From Amycolatopsis sp. (GTDB lineage: Bacteria; Actinomycetota; Actinomycetes; Mycobacteriales; Pseudonocardiaceae), in the NCBI RefSeq assembly GCF_025464955.1, contig NZ_JAODNM010000072.1:1-64000 (forward strand): 64,000 nt of DNA, given 5' to 3'. Within the stretch, counting starts at the first letter, position 1; each line of letters begins with the position of its first letter. Positions 9,811 through 18,321 of the stretch are shown piece after piece. A model generated the notes under the pieces. It did no database searches. It was not told the DNA's origin and saw nothing but the letters and a program-made list of their open reading frames with translations. The translations under genes and the position numbers were made by a program.

Positions 9811-11544
9811 TCACGAGCCCGGGACCTGGCCGGGGCTCACGGTGTTGCCGCAGCTGCGCAGCGGGGATCCGAACGTCAGCCGCTCCATGTCGAGGGCGGT
9901 CGTCTGGCCGTAGGTCTGCAGGGCCTTGAGCTGCGCTGGGTTGGACACGGCGTCCTTGCGGACCCAGTCGCCGTTGGGCGGGCCCTCCGCGGAGTACAGC
10001 AGGATCGTGTCGTAGTCGCGCGCGAGGCGGGGGTCGGACGGGATGCCGTTGCCGGCGCTCCACGGGCCCCAGGAGTGGATGAACGTGGGCTTGACGTCGT
10101 CGAAGACGTAGTTCCGCAGGGTGACGAGGTCGCCGGTCTTGGTGATGTCGGCGATCTTCTTGTCCACCAGGCCCGCCATGTCGACCAGGTCCAACCTGCT
10201 GGTCAGCGACGAACCGCCGAGGTCCGGCAGCAGCAGCGAGCCGTGCTGCAGGCCGAGGATGTCGGCGTAGTCGTTGAACACCCGCCCGAACCGGTCCGCG
10301 ATCAGGCACATCGGCACGGTCGGGTTGGCAGCGAACGTCGTGGCGGCGGTGGCGAACCCGGTCACCGACGGGGCGAGCGCGACGACCAGCCCGACGACGA
10401 CCATGATCCGGCCTCGGACCTTGGCGTGCCCAAGCAGCGCAGCCGTCGCCAAGGTGCCGGTCAGCGACGCCAGCACCCAGACCGGAGTGGCGAAACGGTA
10501 CTGCACCATCCAGTCCGGCATCAGGACGGCGTACGCGATGATGGCGAGCACGAGTGGCACGAGCAGCGCCACCAGCCCGCTGCGCCACCACACCGGCCGA
10601 CCCAGCGCCATGCCGACGGTGACCACGAGCACCAGCACTCCCAGCGCACCCGCGTACGTCACGAGCTCGCTGGCCCGGCCCAGGTCTTGCACACTCGGGA
10701 ACTGCTGGGACTTGGCCACCGCGGGGTTGGACAGCAGCCGCCCGAACTCGAACCATCGCCAGGTGAGGTACGCGCCGAACGGCACTGCAAACGCGCCGAC
10801 CGACCACAGCACGGAACGGACACTGTGCGCCAACGTCGTCCGGCGCACGTGGATCAGCACGACCAGCGGGTACGCGCCCGCGTAGATGACGCCTTCGGGC
10901 CGGGTCAGCGCCGCGAACGCCGCGATGGCACCGGCCGCGATGGCGACCTTCCGGCTCAGCAGCCGATCGTCCAGCACGGCGAGGAACACGGTGACCGCGA
11001 GCCCGACGACGGTGAACCCGAGCAGCGAGTTCTCCAGGCCGGAGAAGCACCAGATCACGAACGACGGAATCGCCGACAGCACGATCCCGATGACCAGCGT
11101 CGCCAGCCAGGGCCGGCGTGTGACCCGCTTCGCGGCGAAGTAACACCAGGTCAGGATCCCGCCGCAGAAGACGAGCGCGAGCGCCTTGGGGAACAGCACA
11201 TAGTCCGGGATGCCGAAGATGGTCCCGCGCTCGAACAGGCCGACGATCCGGCCGAGCGCCAGCAGCACCATCCAGGTCGGGTCCGAGAAGCCCTCGACCG
11301 GCGGCGCACCGGCCTGCAGAACCGGACCGAGGCCTTCGGCGACGCTGCGGGAGTACGCGAAGGTGATGCCCGCGTCGTCCACGATCCACGACCCGTACCG
11401 CGAGGCCTGCCAACCGATCACGGCCGTGCCGCCGAGGATCGACGCGATCGGAAGCACCCTCGGGAGCCAGCGGGACCTCCGGGTGCTTTCGCCCTCGACA
11501 ATCTCGGTGACCTCGGGCGACTTCGTGATCGTGCTTGCTGTCAT
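9811..11544 (-). CDS. Polytopic GT-C-type glycosyltransferase, cell-envelope
   Basis: 577 residues with about ten hydrophobic segments between residues 25 and 420 and a soluble C-terminal domain. After the first helix comes SWIVDDAGITFAYSRSVAEGLG...PVEGFSDPTWM: the DD pair in the first extracytoplasmic loop and the EG(F/Y)(T/S) motif are features of GT-C enzymes such as arabinofuranosyl and mannosyl transferases that use polyprenyl-phosphate sugars. The late LLPDLGGSSLTSRLDLVDMAGL block resembles the C-domain of AftB-like proteins. Sugar and acceptor are not decided by sequence; a role in arabinogalactan or glycolipid assembly is inference. Start ATG 11544 is preferred over an upstream GTG at 11580. 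It appears monocistronic. Confidence 0.75.
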   Translation of the reverse strand: MTASTITKSPEVTEIVEGESTRRSRWLPRVLPIASILGGTAVIGWQASRYGSWIVDDAGITFAYSRSVAEGLGPVLQAGAPPVEGFSDPTWMVLLALGRIVGLFERGTIFGIPDYVLFPKALALVFCGGILTWCYFAAKRVTRRPWLATLVIGIVLSAIPSFVIWCFSGLENSLLGFTVVGLAVTVFLAVLDDRLLSRKVAIAAGAIAAFAALTRPEGVIYAGAYPLVVLIHVRRTTLAHSVRSVLWSVGAFAVPFGAYLTWRWFEFGRLLSNPAVAKSQQFPSVQDLGRASELVTYAGALGVLVLVVTVGMALGRPVWWRSGLVALLVPLVLAIIAYAVLMPDWMVQYRFATPVWVLASLTGTLATAALLGHAKVRGRIMVVVGLVVALAPSVTGFATAATTFAANPTVPMCLIADRFGRVFNDYADILGLQHGSLLLPDLGGSSLTSRLDLVDMAGLVDKKIADITKTGDLVTLRNYVFDDVKPTFIHSWGPWSAGNGIPSDPRLARDYDTILLYSAEGPPNGDWVRKDAVSNPAQLKALQTYGQTTALDMERLTFGSPLRSCGNTVSPGQVPGS

Positions 11545-11756
11545 GGTCCCATCGCAGTGCTGTTCGGCTGTGCTCGTGACCCGAAAGTCCCCCGCACGCA
11601 GGCGGGGGACGGCCGGTAAGAACAAGGCCGGGCCGCGCCAGGGAGACGGGGACCGGCCACTTCAATCTACGAGATCCGGATCGTTACTGAGTCACGACCC
11701 CGATACAGCCCAGCTGCGACCGTCAATACTTGTCGATACCACCCGAGCCGAACCGC

Positions 11757-12611
11757 TCAGCCCTTCAGGGACCGCCACATGATGGAAGCGGCGTAAGGCA
11801 CCAGGTCGCGGCCCCGCCGCCACAGCCACGGGATTCCCTTCACCACGAGCCAGGCGAGATGCGCGGCCGCTCCGTGCTGGGCTCCGCCGGAGCAGGTCAG
11901 GCTCACTGGATTCGGCACCTCGATCCCGGCCGCGGCGGTGAGTTCGGTGAACCCGGTCGCGAGCAGCCGGTGCCCCAGCTCCGACGGATGCAGCCGGTCG
12001 ACGCTCCAGGCCGTCAATTCGTACGCCCCGGGGAGCGCGTCGAGATCGACACAAGGGGCGTCGAGGCGCGTGACGACCCCGTCGATGACTTCGTTGAGCT
12101 CCGCGATTCGCGAGGTCAGCGCCCGGCGCAGCGAACCGGGCAGCCGGAAGACGCGGCCGTGGTCGTGGAACCGGACGGGGATCACCAGCGTGCCTTCGGC
12201 CGACAGCACGGAGATCACCTCGGCGAGGTCCTCGGCCATCGCGGTGGCGTCGAAGTCCGAGCGCAGGGTGTCATTCATGCCGACGACGATCAGCGCGACG
12301 TCCCCGTGGTGCGCTCTGGCGTCGGCGAGCTGGTCGGTGCGCACGCAGCGCATGCGGGCACCGGGGAACGCCAGGTTGAGGTAGCCGCCGGGCTCGACTC
12401 CGAGGGCGTCGGCGACCAGCGGGCCGACCCCACGCCAGCCGCCACCGGGCAGCGGATCGCCGAGCCCCACCGCGGTGGAGTCGCCGAGGACGACCAGGCG
12501 CCGAGCCTGGCGCAGCACCGGAACCGGCGGCTGGAGCTCCGCCGGCTTCTCGGCGCGGGTCTGATCGCGGGGTTCAGGGGCCTGAGTGATTTCAACGCTC
12601 ACCACGGACAC
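11757..12611 (-). CDS. SGNH/GDSL-family hydrolase
   Basis: The 284-residue protein has the four SGNH blocks: block I VVLGDSTAVGLGD with nucleophile Ser (about residue 46), block II Gly in LNLAFPGARM, block III VVGMNDT (Asn about 114), and block V DRLHPSELGH (Asp/His about 209-212). Members are esterases, lipases or acetylhydrolases. There is no clear signal peptide; the C-terminus is hydrophobic/basic and may associate with the membrane. The acyl substrate is unknown. It follows the phosphotransferase-like gene on the same strand after a hairpin, so it may have its own promoter in the 103-base gap. Confidence 0.87.
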   Translation of the reverse strand: MSVVSVEITQAPEPRDQTRAEKPAELQPPVPVLRQARRLVVLGDSTAVGLGDPLPGGGWRGVGPLVADALGVEPGGYLNLAFPGARMRCVRTDQLADARAHHGDVALIVVGMNDTLRSDFDATAMAEDLAEVISVLSAEGTLVIPVRFHDHGRVFRLPGSLRRALTSRIAELNEVIDGVVTRLDAPCVDLDALPGAYELTAWSVDRLHPSELGHRLLATGFTELTAAAGIEVPNPVSLTCSGGAQHGAAAHLAWLVVKGIPWLWRRGRDLVPYAASIMWRSLKG

Positions 12612-12694
12612 ACTGAGAACAATCGGGCATGGACACTCACTGGCGGTGATGCTGGGGTAACGCGGTGAGGACGCCTCGGCGAACCCTCGGTGCC

Positions 12695-12720
12695 AGGTAA
12701 CCAGTGGTAGCCGGTTACCT
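12695..12720 (-). terminator. Hairpin at the end of the phosphotransferase-like gene
   Basis: AGGTAACC and GGTTACCT form perfect 8-base arms around a 10-base loop. The right arm includes the TAA stop of the phosphotransferase-like gene (12715-12717), so the RNA would fold directly at its stop. No U-tract follows, as is common in actinomycetes. Terminator function is inferred. Confidence 0.5.
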
Positions 12721-13896
12721 GAACGCGGGGTAGAGCGCCAGTTCCAAACCGGGGCCGAAGTGGATGTCCAGCATCGTCGCGACCTCGGTGGCGTGCTCCT
12801 TGACGTCGGTCAGCCCGGCGCGGCCCGCCTGCTGGGCCAGATCACGCCACCAGCTGACCAACGCGGCTTGCCTGCTCAACGGTCCCGCGCCGCGTACGCA
12901 GCCCAGCGTCGGCAGGATCTCCCAGGTCACGTGCCACACCAGCAGCAGGAGGCTGTCCATCAGGTAGGCGGCGAGCGCGACGTCGTCAGCGAGCCCCGGC
13001 CAGGCCACGACGACCTCGGCCCGCCATGCGGCGACCATCGCCTCGCTCATTCCGGCGGGCAGGGCCAGCGCGTCGGGGCAGGCCGCGAACGGCAGCCGCA
13101 GATACGCGGCGTCCACCATCGCGTTGCGCACCCGGCCGCGTTCGAAGTCGAGGAACCGGACCCCGGAACTGGTCACCAGGTTGTTGTCCGGGGTGAGGTC
13201 GACCGGGCTGAACGCGCGGTACGACGCCGACCGGGCGTGCTCGGCGGAGCGTTCGGCACGTTGGCGGACCGAGTCAGGGGTCACGACGTTGAGCTTGCGC
13301 TCCAGGATCGCGGGCAACTGCGCGCAGGCGACGACCGGAGTGGCGTCCTCGCCCTGGAACCGGACACCCAGACGCCGCAGCAGCGCGTCGAAATCGGCTT
13401 CGCGGTTGGCCGTGCTGGCGTGCAGCTTGCCGAGCGAACGCGCCCACGACAACAGAGCTCGTTCGGCTCCGCGCGCGTCGCGGGACTTCAGCCTGTCGTG
13501 CAAGGTCGGCGCGTCACCGAGGTCGTCGATGACCAGGACGCGGAGCCGGTGGTCGTGCGCGTGCAGTTCCGGGCACATCCGGTCTTCCGGTGCCAGCGAG
13601 GTGAACAGCTGGTAGCTGACCGCTTCCTGGGCGAACGGGTCGACTTCACCCGCCGGCGGCGGCGCCGGATAGTGCTTGATGACCAAGGTTCTCGGCAGGG
13701 AGAACGGCGAGGACGCGACGCGGGCGCGGACCACCGTGGCCGGACCGCTACCGGGGAGTTCCTCGGGATCGACCAGCTTGATCGCGCTGCCGAACCGGCG
13801 CGCGAGAACCGATTCACCGGCCTCGACCGCCGCCTCGATATGCGCGAGTTCCGCTCCGACTGTCGAATCGTCGGTAGAGGAGGTGTCGACTGTCAT
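12715..13896 (-). CDS. Aminoglycoside phosphotransferase (APH)/choline-kinase-fold protein
   Basis: A 393-residue protein with a kinase-like fold: N-lobe strand LVIKHYPAP (Lys about 74), hinge VLVIDDLGDAPTLHDRL, catalytic loop SPVDLTPDNNLV and metal loop FLDFERGR. The catalytic Asp and the Asn five residues later are present, but the canonical His of HxDxxxxN is replaced (PVD). Small-molecule phosphorylation (sugar, amine or antibiotic) is possible; substrate unknown. I start at ATG 13896 because upstream codons (to 13953) give a nonhomologous leader; the ribosome site is weak. The upstream 317-base gap should contain its promoter. Confidence 0.7.
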   Translation of the reverse strand: MTVDTSSTDDSTVGAELAHIEAAVEAGESVLARRFGSAIKLVDPEELPGSGPATVVRARVASSPFSLPRTLVIKHYPAPPPAGEVDPFAQEAVSYQLFTSLAPEDRMCPELHAHDHRLRVLVIDDLGDAPTLHDRLKSRDARGAERALLSWARSLGKLHASTANREADFDALLRRLGVRFQGEDATPVVACAQLPAILERKLNVVTPDSVRQRAERSAEHARSASYRAFSPVDLTPDNNLVTSSGVRFLDFERGRVRNAMVDAAYLRLPFAACPDALALPAGMSEAMVAAWRAEVVVAWPGLADDVALAAYLMDSLLLLVWHVTWEILPTLGCVRGAGPLSRQAALVSWWRDLAQQAGRAGLTDVKEHATEVATMLDIHFGPGLELALYPAFR

Positions 13897-14213
13897 TGCC
13901 ACCGACCCTACTAGTGAGTGAGTAACCATGACCACTTTCATCCGGATAACCACCTACTGAAACGGTTCTGAAACGACCGCCCGGTTTTTACCACCGCCTG
14001 ACAACGGACGTTGCATCAGGGTGAAACGTTGCAGAGACAGCGGAAAATCAGCTCAATGGCCGTAACCGGCACGGTTTCCGCGGAAAACCCGCACAATGAG
14101 TAGCTGCCGACAGCGTGCGGACACGCCGCGCGGGTGCCTCGGTCGGCCCGGCTGGTTCCGGCCACTACCGAGCGCACCCGCGTGGGCGTTTTGCTACTGC
14201 TTGGGGGCAGCGG
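13897..14213. promoter_or_regulatory. 317-base intergenic region between aspS end and phosphotransferase-like gene
   Basis: No gene is seen. This segment is less GC-rich than its surroundings and must hold the promoter of the phosphotransferase-like gene and the aspS transcription end. It contains a perfect 12-base palindrome TTTCCGCGGAAA at 14075-14086, which could be an operator or part of a terminator; no regulator could be assigned. Confidence 0.4.
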
Positions 14214-16007
14214 CTACTCCTTGGGGGCGGCCGGTTCCTTGGGAGCGGCCGGTTTCGCGTCGACGCCGGCCTCCTTGCGCTGCGCCGGGGTGATCGGCGC
14301 GGGCGCGGCGGTCAGCGGGTCGAAACCGCCGCCGGTTTTCGGGAACGCGATGACGTCACGCAGCGAGTCGGCGCCGGCGAGCAACATCGCGATGCGGTCC
14401 CAGCCGAACGCGATGCCGCCGTGCGGGGGCGGGCCGAACTGGAAGGCGTCGAGCAGGAAACCGAACTTCTCCTGCGCGTCGGCTTCGGTGAGTCCCATGA
14501 TTTCGAACACGCGCTTCTGCAGGTCGGCCTGGTGGATACGGATCGACCCGCCGCCGATCTCGTTGCCGTTGCAGACGATGTCGTAGGCGTAGGCGAGCGC
14601 GCTGCCCGGGTCCTGCTCGAGCTTGTCGATCCACTCGGGCGTCGGCGAGGTGAACGCGTGGTGCAGCGCCGTCCATTTGCCACCGCCGACCGCGACGTCG
14701 TTGTCGTCAAGGTCCGCGACGGACTCGAACATCGGGAAGTCGACGACCCAGACGAACGACCACGCGTTCTCGTCGATCAGGCCGAGCCGCTTGCCGATCT
14801 CGACGCGAGCGAAACCGAGCAGCTGACGGGTTTCGCTGAGCTTGCCGGCGGCGAAGAACACGCAGTCGCCGGGCTTCGCGCCGGCCGCGGCGGCGACGTT
14901 CTCCCGCTCTGCCTCGGACAGGTTCTTGGCGACCGGGCCACCGAGCGTGCCGTCTTCGTTGACCAGGATGTAGGCGAGGCCACGCGCACCGCGCTGCTTC
15001 GCCCAGTCCTGCCAGGCGTCGAGCTGGCGGCGCGGCTGGTCCGCTCCGCCTGCCATGACCACGGCGCCGACGTACGGCGACTGGAAGACGCGGAACGGCG
15101 TGTCGGAGAAGAACTCCGTCATGTCGGTGATTTCGAGGTCGAAGCGGAGGTCCGGCTTGTCCGAGCCGTACCGCGCCATGGCGTCGGCGTAGGTGATCCG
15201 CGCGAACGGGCGCGGGATCTCGTGGCCGATGACCTTCCACAGCGACTCGACTACGTCCTCGCCGATCTTGATGATGTCGTCCTGCTCGACGAAACTCATC
15301 TCGATGTCGAGCTGGGTGAACTCCGGCTGCCTGTCCGCGCGGAAGTCCTCATCCCGATAGCACCTTGCAATCTGGTAGTACCGCTCCAGACCGCCGACCA
15401 TCAGCAGCTGCTTGAACAGCTGGGGCGACTGAGGAAGCGCGTACCAGGAACCGGGACGCAACCGCGCCGGCACCAGGAAGTCGCGGGCGCCTTCTGGGGT
15501 CGAGCGGGTCAGCGTCGGTGTCTCGACCTCGATGAAGTCCTGTGCGTGCAGCACTTCCCGCGCCGCGCGGCTGATGTCGCTGCGCAGCCGCAACGCCTTC
15601 GCGGGGCCGCTGCGGCGGAGGTCGAGGTAGCGGTGTTTGAGCCGCACGTCCTCGCCGACGTCGACGCGCTCGTCGATCGGGAACGGCAGCGCGGCCGACT
15701 CCGACAGCACCACGAGCTCGGTGGCGAGCACCTCGATCGCGCCGGTCGGGATGTCGGCGTTCGCGTTGCCCTCGGGCCGGGTGCCGACCTCGCCGGTGAC
15801 GCGGACGCAGAACTCCGAGCGCAGCAGGTGGGCACGCTCGGCCATCTCGCCCTCGCGGAACACGACCTGGGCGACGCCGCTCGCGTCGCGCAGATCGATG
15901 AAGATCACTCCGCCGTGATCGCGCCGCCGGGCCACCCAGCCGGTAAGGGTGACGGTGTGGCCGGCGTGCTCGGCACGCAATGTGCCGGCGTTGTGGGTGC
16001 GAAGCAC
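14214..16007 (-). CDS. aspS: Aspartate--tRNA ligase
   Basis: Class IIb synthetase of 597 residues that charges tRNA-Asp (possibly also tRNA-Asn where no AsnRS/other route exists). It has the N-terminal OB anticodon-binding domain ([23 protein letters not shown], residues about 22-45), motif 2 [20 protein letters not shown] (about 214), the bacterial GAD insertion domain, and motif 3 [15 protein letters not shown] (about 525). The C-terminal tail is a low-complexity Pro/Ala/Lys stretch with a duplicated PAAPKE unit. A 125-base gap separates it from the radical SAM gene upstream on the same strand. Confidence 0.97.
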   Translation of the reverse strand: MLRTHNAGTLRAEHAGHTVTLTGWVARRRDHGGVIFIDLRDASGVAQVVFREGEMAERAHLLRSEFCVRVTGEVGTRPEGNANADIPTGAIEVLATELVVLSESAALPFPIDERVDVGEDVRLKHRYLDLRRSGPAKALRLRSDISRAAREVLHAQDFIEVETPTLTRSTPEGARDFLVPARLRPGSWYALPQSPQLFKQLLMVGGLERYYQIARCYRDEDFRADRQPEFTQLDIEMSFVEQDDIIKIGEDVVESLWKVIGHEIPRPFARITYADAMARYGSDKPDLRFDLEITDMTEFFSDTPFRVFQSPYVGAVVMAGGADQPRRQLDAWQDWAKQRGARGLAYILVNEDGTLGGPVAKNLSEAERENVAAAAGAKPGDCVFFAAGKLSETRQLLGFARVEIGKRLGLIDENAWSFVWVVDFPMFESVADLDDNDVAVGGGKWTALHHAFTSPTPEWIDKLEQDPGSALAYAYDIVCNGNEIGGGSIRIHQADLQKRVFEIMGLTEADAQEKFGFLLDAFQFGPPPHGGIAFGWDRIAMLLAGADSLRDVIAFPKTGGGFDPLTAAPAPITPAQRKEAGVDAKPAAPKEPAAPKE

Positions 16008-16132
16008 TGCGCAGGATCCTCTCGCGAAGTCAGTGGAGACGTGTCAGCAGGGAATTCGCCGATGCCAAAGGCTAACGAACACCCCCGGGGGCGGCGCCAC
16101 CAGGTTTGGGTAGCCATCGGTTCGGCGCGGGT

Positions 16133-18118
16133 TCAGAGCAGGCGGAGCTGGTCACCCTCGGTAGCGTTCCGGGTGCTCTCCGCGGGAGTGCGCGGTAGCG
16201 GGAAGCTGCCCGCGGGCCAGCCGGAGGCATCGTCATCAAGCCTGCCACCAGGATTGCCACCAGAGTTGTCACCTGGGATACCGCGCGGGGTTTCGCGCGA
16301 GCCACGGTCCAGCCCGTGCTTGCGCAACAGCCTGCCGACACGTCCGGAGAGCTCGGCGCGGTACTCCTTGCTCGCGTAGGCGCCCTTGCCGTAGATCTCC
16401 CGATAAAGCGGCACCAGACCCGGGTAGTCCTCGGCGAGCCACTGCGCGAACCACTCCCGCGTGCCGGGACGCAGATGCAGCGGCACGACCGTGACGCCGG
16501 TGGCTCCGGCGTCGGCGATCGCGGTGAGCAGTTCGTCGAGGGAGTTTGTCGAGTCGGTCAGGCCCGGCAGGATCGGCGCGACGAACACGCCGCAGGGCAG
16601 GCCCGCGTCCCTGGCCCGGCGGACGAGATCGAGGCGGGCTTGGGGGCTCGGTGTCCCCGGCTCGAGCCGATGCTGCAACTCCCTGTCCAGCAAGGCGATC
16701 GACACCCCGAGCCCGACCGGCACGTCCTTCGCGACCGACGACAGCAGCGGCAGGTCCCGGGTGAGCACGGTGCCCTTCGTGAGGATCGAGAACGGCGTGC
16801 CCGAATCCGCGAGCGCACGGATGATCCGCGGCATCAGTTTGTACCGGCCCTCGGCACGCTGGTACGGGTCGGTGTTGGTGCCCATCGCGACGTGTTCGCG
16901 CTTCCAGGACGGCTTGCGCAACTGCGCGGCGAGCACCTCTGGCGCGTTGACCTTGACCACCACCTGGGTGTCGAAGTCCTTGCCCGCGTCGAAGTCCAGG
17001 TAGGTGTGGGTGTTCCGGGCGAAGCAGTTGTGCGAAACCATGCCGTTCGCGATGAAGTCGCCGGTGCCGGTAGTGATGTCGAAGAGCGGGAGCTCGATCC
17101 CGAGCGGCTCGACCGACACGACGCCGACCCGGGAGGTCGCGCGCAGTGCCGTGCCGTCGATCACCCGCTTCCTGGTGATCGCGGGATCGACCGTGTGCAG
17201 GAAGCGCAGCTGCTCGCCCAGCCCGCCGAGCAACCGGACCGTGCGCGCGCCGGTGGCCCGCTCGTAGTCGCCGATCGTGTGCCGGAAACCGAAGCCTCGC
17301 AAGGCATCGGCGACCACCTCGGAAGCGGCGTCGTCCACACTGGCCACGCGGAGGACCTCCCGCGTGTACGAGCCTGAAGCGTCGAAGACTCCAGCCAGGA
17401 AGCCCTTCTGCCACGACCTGGACGGCGAGATCGGCGGCTCGGAGGCGTCGCTGAGCGTGCGGAAACCCGCGAGGAACTCGCGCGAACGGTCGGACGCCTC
17501 CGGCTCGGCGGACCCTTCGCCTTTGACCATGCCACTGACGTACCCCGCGCGGTACTCGGGGTCGCGGTGCGGCGGGCGGGCGAACCGCCCGGTACCGACG
17601 ATCTTCGTGCCGGGCAACAGATGCGGCCGCTGCGGCGAGCCGGCGCCATGCCCGCCGGTGACGTGCTTCCAGCCGCGGTCGGTGAGGAACCGGTGCTCAC
17701 CGCTCCCGATCAGCTCGGTGCCGTCCTCGAGCACCACGCGGTAAGCGTGCTTGACCGACGACCAGTGCGCGAGCACCCGCGTGCGGGTGTACCGGCGGCG
17801 GGAACCCTCCTGCTCGGTGCCGTAGACCTCGTCGCCGACCACGACGTCGGCAAGCGGCTTGGTGCGCCCGTCGGCCATCAGGATCTCGGTGCTGCCGTCG
17901 AGGCAGTAGGTGCAGGCATGGGAACACCCGCGATATGGGTTCACCGTCCAGCCGAACGGCATGGGCGAGCCCGTCACTTTGTTGAGTACCGACTTGGCGT
18001 GCACCTCGTGAAAGGTCACGTCGTCGAACTCGGGCGAGCGCACCGAGCGCACCAGCCCGTCGAGCTGCACCAACGCCTGTTCGGACCGGTCGTCAGTCCG
18101 CTGCCTGTCCCATCGCAC
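16133..18118 (-). CDS. Intein-containing Rv2578c-family radical SAM protein
   Basis: Precursor of 661 residues. The host protein is a SplB-like radical SAM enzyme of the M. tuberculosis Rv2578c family: LVRSVRSPEFDDVTFHEVHAKS, GYRGCSHACTYC-type cluster motif and, after the insertion, FARNTHTYLDF, GTNTDPYQRAEGRY, SILTKGT, LPGLTDS and GVTVVPLHLRPGTREWF. The cluster motif CxxxCxxC (C65, C69, C72 by this start) is interrupted by an intein that starts at the third Cys; the Cys after the intein restores the motif on splicing, giving ~368 residues. I take GTG 18118 (VRWDRQ; recalled mycobacterial proteins start MRW) rather than ATG 18136, which lies inside a LexA-like box. Substrate unknown; DNA repair is a family-based guess. 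Confidence 0.9.
   Translation of the reverse strand: MRWDRQRTDDRSEQALVQLDGLVRSVRSPEFDDVTFHEVHAKSVLNKVTGSPMPFGWTVNPYRGCSHACTYCLDGSTEILMADGRTKPLADVVVGDEVYGTEQEGSRRRYTRTRVLAHWSSVKHAYRVVLEDGTELIGSGEHRFLTDRGWKHVTGGHGAGSPQRPHLLPGTKIVGTGRFARPPHRDPEYRAGYVSGMVKGEGSAEPEASDRSREFLAGFRTLSDASEPPISPSRSWQKGFLAGVFDASGSYTREVLRVASVDDAASEVVADALRGFGFRHTIGDYERATGARTVRLLGGLGEQLRFLHTVDPAITRKRVIDGTALRATSRVGVVSVEPLGIELPLFDITTGTGDFIANGMVSHNCFARNTHTYLDFDAGKDFDTQVVVKVNAPEVLAAQLRKPSWKREHVAMGTNTDPYQRAEGRYKLMPRIIRALADSGTPFSILTKGTVLTRDLPLLSSVAKDVPVGLGVSIALLDRELQHRLEPGTPSPQARLDLVRRARDAGLPCGVFVAPILPGLTDSTNSLDELLTAIADAGATGVTVVPLHLRPGTREWFAQWLAEDYPGLVPLYREIYGKGAYASKEYRAELSGRVGRLLRKHGLDRGSRETPRGIPGDNSGGNPGGRLDDDASGWPAGSFPLPRTPAESTRNATEGDQLRLL
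17027..17905 (-). other. Intein (Hint domain with degenerate LAGLIDADG endonuclease)
   Basis: A 293-residue insertion, residues C72-N364 of the precursor. Splice block A is CLDGSTEILMADGRTKPL with Cys1; block B is GEHRFLTDRGWKH (His); blocks F/G are ELPLFDITTGTGDFIANGMVSHN, ending in the standard His-Asn with Cys as +1 extein residue. Between them are two LAGLIDADG-like helices, GYVSGMVKGEGSAE and GFLAGVFDASGSY. The second has Ser where the metal-binding acidic residue is expected, so the endonuclease is probably inactive while splicing should be intact. Confidence 0.92.
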
Positions 18119-18126
18119 CCAGCCAG

Positions 18127-18142
18127 TCGAACACATGTTCTA
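18127..18142 (-). promoter_or_regulatory. LexA (SOS) box upstream of the radical SAM gene
   Basis: TCGAACACATGTTCTA matches the mycobacterial/actinobacterial SOS box TCGAAC-N4-GTTCGA at 11 of 12 defined positions. It lies 9-24 bases upstream of the GTG start chosen for the radical SAM protein, a typical operator position, and overlaps an upstream ATG. I recall the M. tuberculosis homologue being DNA-damage inducible; binding here is inferred. Confidence 0.65.
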
Positions 18143-18244
18143 ACGGCGTGTCAACGCAGGCCCCCACCAGCGGCTTCCAGCTTGTGTAACTGCTGTGGCG
18201 GGTGGTGCTGTTGTGGCGACGCGGGTGGGTGGCGCGGACCCCTC

Positions 18245-18305
18245 GGGGCCATCCTGATGGCGGCCGCCGCGTTGGCGTTGAACGCCACCAGGGTGACCCG
18301 GAGGG
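18245..18305. repeat. Intergenic repeat module (GGCCATCCTGATGGCGGCC type, copy 1)
   Basis: About 61 bases containing CCATCCTGATGGCGGCC, the near-palindrome GGCGTTGAACGCC and AGGGTGACCCGGAGGG. A second copy in the same orientation is at 44834-44894. It lies in the gap between sthA and the radical SAM gene and immediately precedes the sthA stop. Confidence 0.6.
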
Positions 18306-18321
18306 AACTTTGGTGCCCGCC

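Noticed and set aside
10075-11619. 514-codon plus-strand frame
   Set aside because: Antisense to the GT-C glycosyltransferase, which has clear membrane helices and family motifs; the plus frame is charged low-complexity.
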